From: JAIBDK01 sp965261915
GTDB taxonomy: Bacteria; Pseudomonadota; Gammaproteobacteria; Arenicellales; Poriferihabitantaceae
Assembly (NCBI GenBank): GCA_965261915.1
Contig: CBDHDW010000013.1
Span: 3,038,001 to 3,102,000 of the forward strand
Reading direction: 5' to 3'
Length of the DNA stretch: 64,000 nt
The notes beneath the pieces are model-generated. The model had not been told where the DNA came from. It did no database searches and worked only from the letters and a program-made list of their open reading frames with translations. Shown piece after piece: positions 62,941-64,000 of the stretch. The stretch's first letter is position 1; each line of letters opens with the position of its first letter. The position numbers and the translations under genes are program-made.

Positions 62941-63198
62941 TCAGGGGTAAAGGATCAATTTGACGAAAATAGACACTCCGACACTCACAACAGTCAGAAA
63001 AATGCCAATGATGTATCTAAGCCCCCATATTTTCACGTTGGCAACATCTGCCTTCGTGGCGGAATGCTTCACCGTTGCTTCCAGTGATGCGACGCGTTCA
63101 CGAATGCCGCCGTGATTGTCCAGTTGCTGGAACATCATAGCCCGGATTTCGGCATTATCGCCTTGTTCGGTTGGGCGTTCCGGGCGGATTTCCTTCAT
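62941..63198 (-). CDS. Small single-pass membrane protein, candidate toxin of a Panacea pair
   Basis: An 85-residue protein with a charged N-terminal half, a short coiled-coil segment (GIRERVASLEATVKH, residues 31-45) and one C-terminal membrane helix (LRYIIGIFLTVVSVGVSIFV, residues 60-79). The start codon overlaps the stop of the upstream Panacea gene (ATGA), so the two are translationally coupled. Membrane-active peptides are known partners of Panacea antitoxins. The toxin role here is inferred from layout only; a phage-type membrane protein is the alternative. Confidence 0.55.
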   Translation of the reverse strand: MKEIRPERPTEQGDNAEIRAMMFQQLDNHGGIRERVASLEATVKHSATKADVANVKIWGLRYIIGIFLTVVSVGVSIFVKLILYP

Positions 63199-63659
63199 GC
63201 TGTGTCACTGGCCCGTTTACGATACCAGTCCTGGATCAACTCATTGGGGATGATTGCTCCTGTCCCGTATTCGCGTTGCACAATATCCCATGGCGTTCCC
63301 GGCTGGTGCGTGATGTTGGACAGTTCCAGGGCCGTGTATGCGCTGTAGGCATCGGCGACACCCTGGATCAACTCGCGCTGGTGGTCTGTAAATTTATCCG
63401 AATGATCGACGGGTACGGCGGTGATTGAATTACCACCGAATGACTTGTAACTATGATAGATGCTTGGCACGACTGGGCCGTAGGTCCACGCCTCTACGGG
63501 TTCGTTGATAAGTGCCTCACCGGAGATGCCCAGCATCCAGCCATGACTGATATAGGTCAGTTTTAGCAAGTGCATTGGCGTTGACTGTGTATTACGGCGA
63601 ATCCACAGAAGGTGTGCTGCCACGTTCAGGGGGGATTGGCTCTGCTCCATAATTGACAT
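63195..63659 (-). CDS. Panacea-domain (SocA-like, DUF4065) antitoxin-type protein
   Basis: The protein shows the Panacea pattern: LLKLTYISHGWMLGISGEAL, EPVEAWTYGPVVPSIYHSYK and ELSNITHQPGTPWDIVQREY. This domain is found in SocA, which presents SocB to ClpXP, and in the promiscuous PanA antitoxins. I start at ATG 63659, because GGAGG lies just upstream, giving 154 residues. The open frame runs on to 63710. The small membrane-protein gene follows with a 4-base overlap. Confidence 0.85.
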   Translation of the reverse strand: MSIMEQSQSPLNVAAHLLWIRRNTQSTPMHLLKLTYISHGWMLGISGEALINEPVEAWTYGPVVPSIYHSYKSFGGNSITAVPVDHSDKFTDHQRELIQGVADAYSAYTALELSNITHQPGTPWDIVQREYGTGAIIPNELIQDWYRKRASDTA

Positions 63660-63806
63660 GACATCCTCCGACGCTTTTAATGACCCATCATAGGGGCCGC
63701 TGGCGCTCATGTCAACTCTCAGCCTTAGCCGACAAGGGAGCCTGCGCCATACGCCATTATTGATGCGGCGGGATATTCCCGCAGCAAGGGCATGAAGCCC
63801 TGTCCG

Positions 63807-63939
63807 ATCATGATGGCCGTGCGGCTTGATGGAAATGAAGCGGCTGCTGAAAGATACCGGCTCGGTTTACCTGCACTGCGACCCCGCTACCTGAAGATGT
63901 TGATGGACGCGGTGTTTTGGAAAGACAATTTCAGGTAAT
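63807..63939 (+). pseudogene. DNA methyltransferase fossil (adenine-specific, Mod-like)
   Basis: Frames here read MMAVRL, then EMKRLLKDTGSVYLHCDP, and after a short deletion YLKMLMDAVFWKDNFR. This follows the order of site-specific N6-adenine/N4-cytosine methyltransferases (usually LKPTGSLYLHCDP-x-x-SHYLK-x-x-LD-x-IFG-x-x-NF). Frames shift at least twice, the gene's two ends are missing, and no restriction gene is seen. It is a remnant of a restriction-modification locus. Confidence 0.7.
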
Positions 63940-63960
63940 GAAGCGGTCTGGGCATATCGG

Positions 63961-64000
63961 TCAAACCTAAGTCATTCATTTAATAGGTAAAAAAGAATAA
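63961..64000 (+). repeat. 40-bp direct repeat, right copy (reaches window edge)
   Basis: Matches 62337-62376 with one difference. The preceding bases differ (CATATCGG here versus CGATATG), so the left boundary of the repeat is sharp. The right boundary is not visible. Confidence 0.85.

Noticed and set aside
1..64000. CRISPR arrays, rRNA and tRNA genes
   Set aside because: No regularly spaced short repeats and no cloverleaf-like sequence with TTCRANTC loop were seen in the intergenic regions.

Overview
The window reads as a chromosomal segment of a Gram-negative gammaproteobacterium. The evidence is a glnA-ntrB-ntrC nitrogen module, a complete mraZ-to-lpxC division and wall cluster, lipid A synthesis (lpxC), type IV pilus genes pilB-pilC-pilD, tmcA, hslR, hemW and a SecA with a C-terminal zinc motif. 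Genus cannot be fixed from the sequence. Most housekeeping genes are intact and tightly packed. Two stretches are not: an insertion-sequence graveyard at about 3.4-11.4 kb and an accessory patch at about 61.4-64 kb. Several expected neighbours are absent from usual positions (full prlC, hisG, ddl, sufS, pilA, rpoH), which suggests a genome in flux through IS activity and deletion (inference).

Layout. 1-3.4 kb: glnA 3' end, terminator, NtrC-type operator, ntrB, ntrC. 3.4-4.4 kb: fossil of the oligopeptidase A C-terminus, then a DUF4124/glutaredoxin envelope protein. 4.7-11.4 kb: one ParA-family gene destroyed by a DUF58 gene fragment, two IS1595-family copies, and an IS1634-family element that itself carries an IS66-family element. 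The IS1634 element is bracketed by a 101-bp target duplication of ParA sequence. A LysM-domain fossil follows. 11.4-13.4 kb: glutathione-dependent formaldehyde detoxification (adhC, fghA). 13.4-18 kb: hemW, hslR, an outer-membrane barrel, a Crp-like regulator, a NUDIX hydrolase and an anchored hypothetical protein.

18.2-36 kb: promoter with MraZ boxes, mraZ-rsmH-ftsL-ftsI-murE-murF-mraY-murD-ftsW-murG-murC-murB-ftsQ-ftsA-ftsZ-lpxC, which builds lipid II and the divisome. 36-41.1 kb: dciA (reverse), secA, argJ, mutT. 41.1-45.6 kb (reverse): pilB-pilC-pilD-coaE. 45.8-50.8 kb: iscR-type regulator, sufBCD, sufT and a Rieske protein, making Fe-S clusters but with no desulfurase in the operon. 51-54.8 kb: murA, hisD, hisC. 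54.8-58.4 kb (reverse): rsmD, coaD, a 2[4Fe-4S] ferredoxin, tmcA. 58.6-61.4 kb: ftsY-ftsE-ftsX, with infA convergent.

61.4-64 kb: bacterioferritin, then a patch flanked by a 40-bp near-perfect repeat of the bfr upstream region. It holds an IS5-type transposase fossil, a Panacea (SocA-like) antitoxin gene overlapping a small single-membrane-helix protein (candidate toxin), and a DNA methyltransferase fossil.

The two most unusual items are the nested IS structure with its very long target duplication and the Panacea/membrane-peptide pair.
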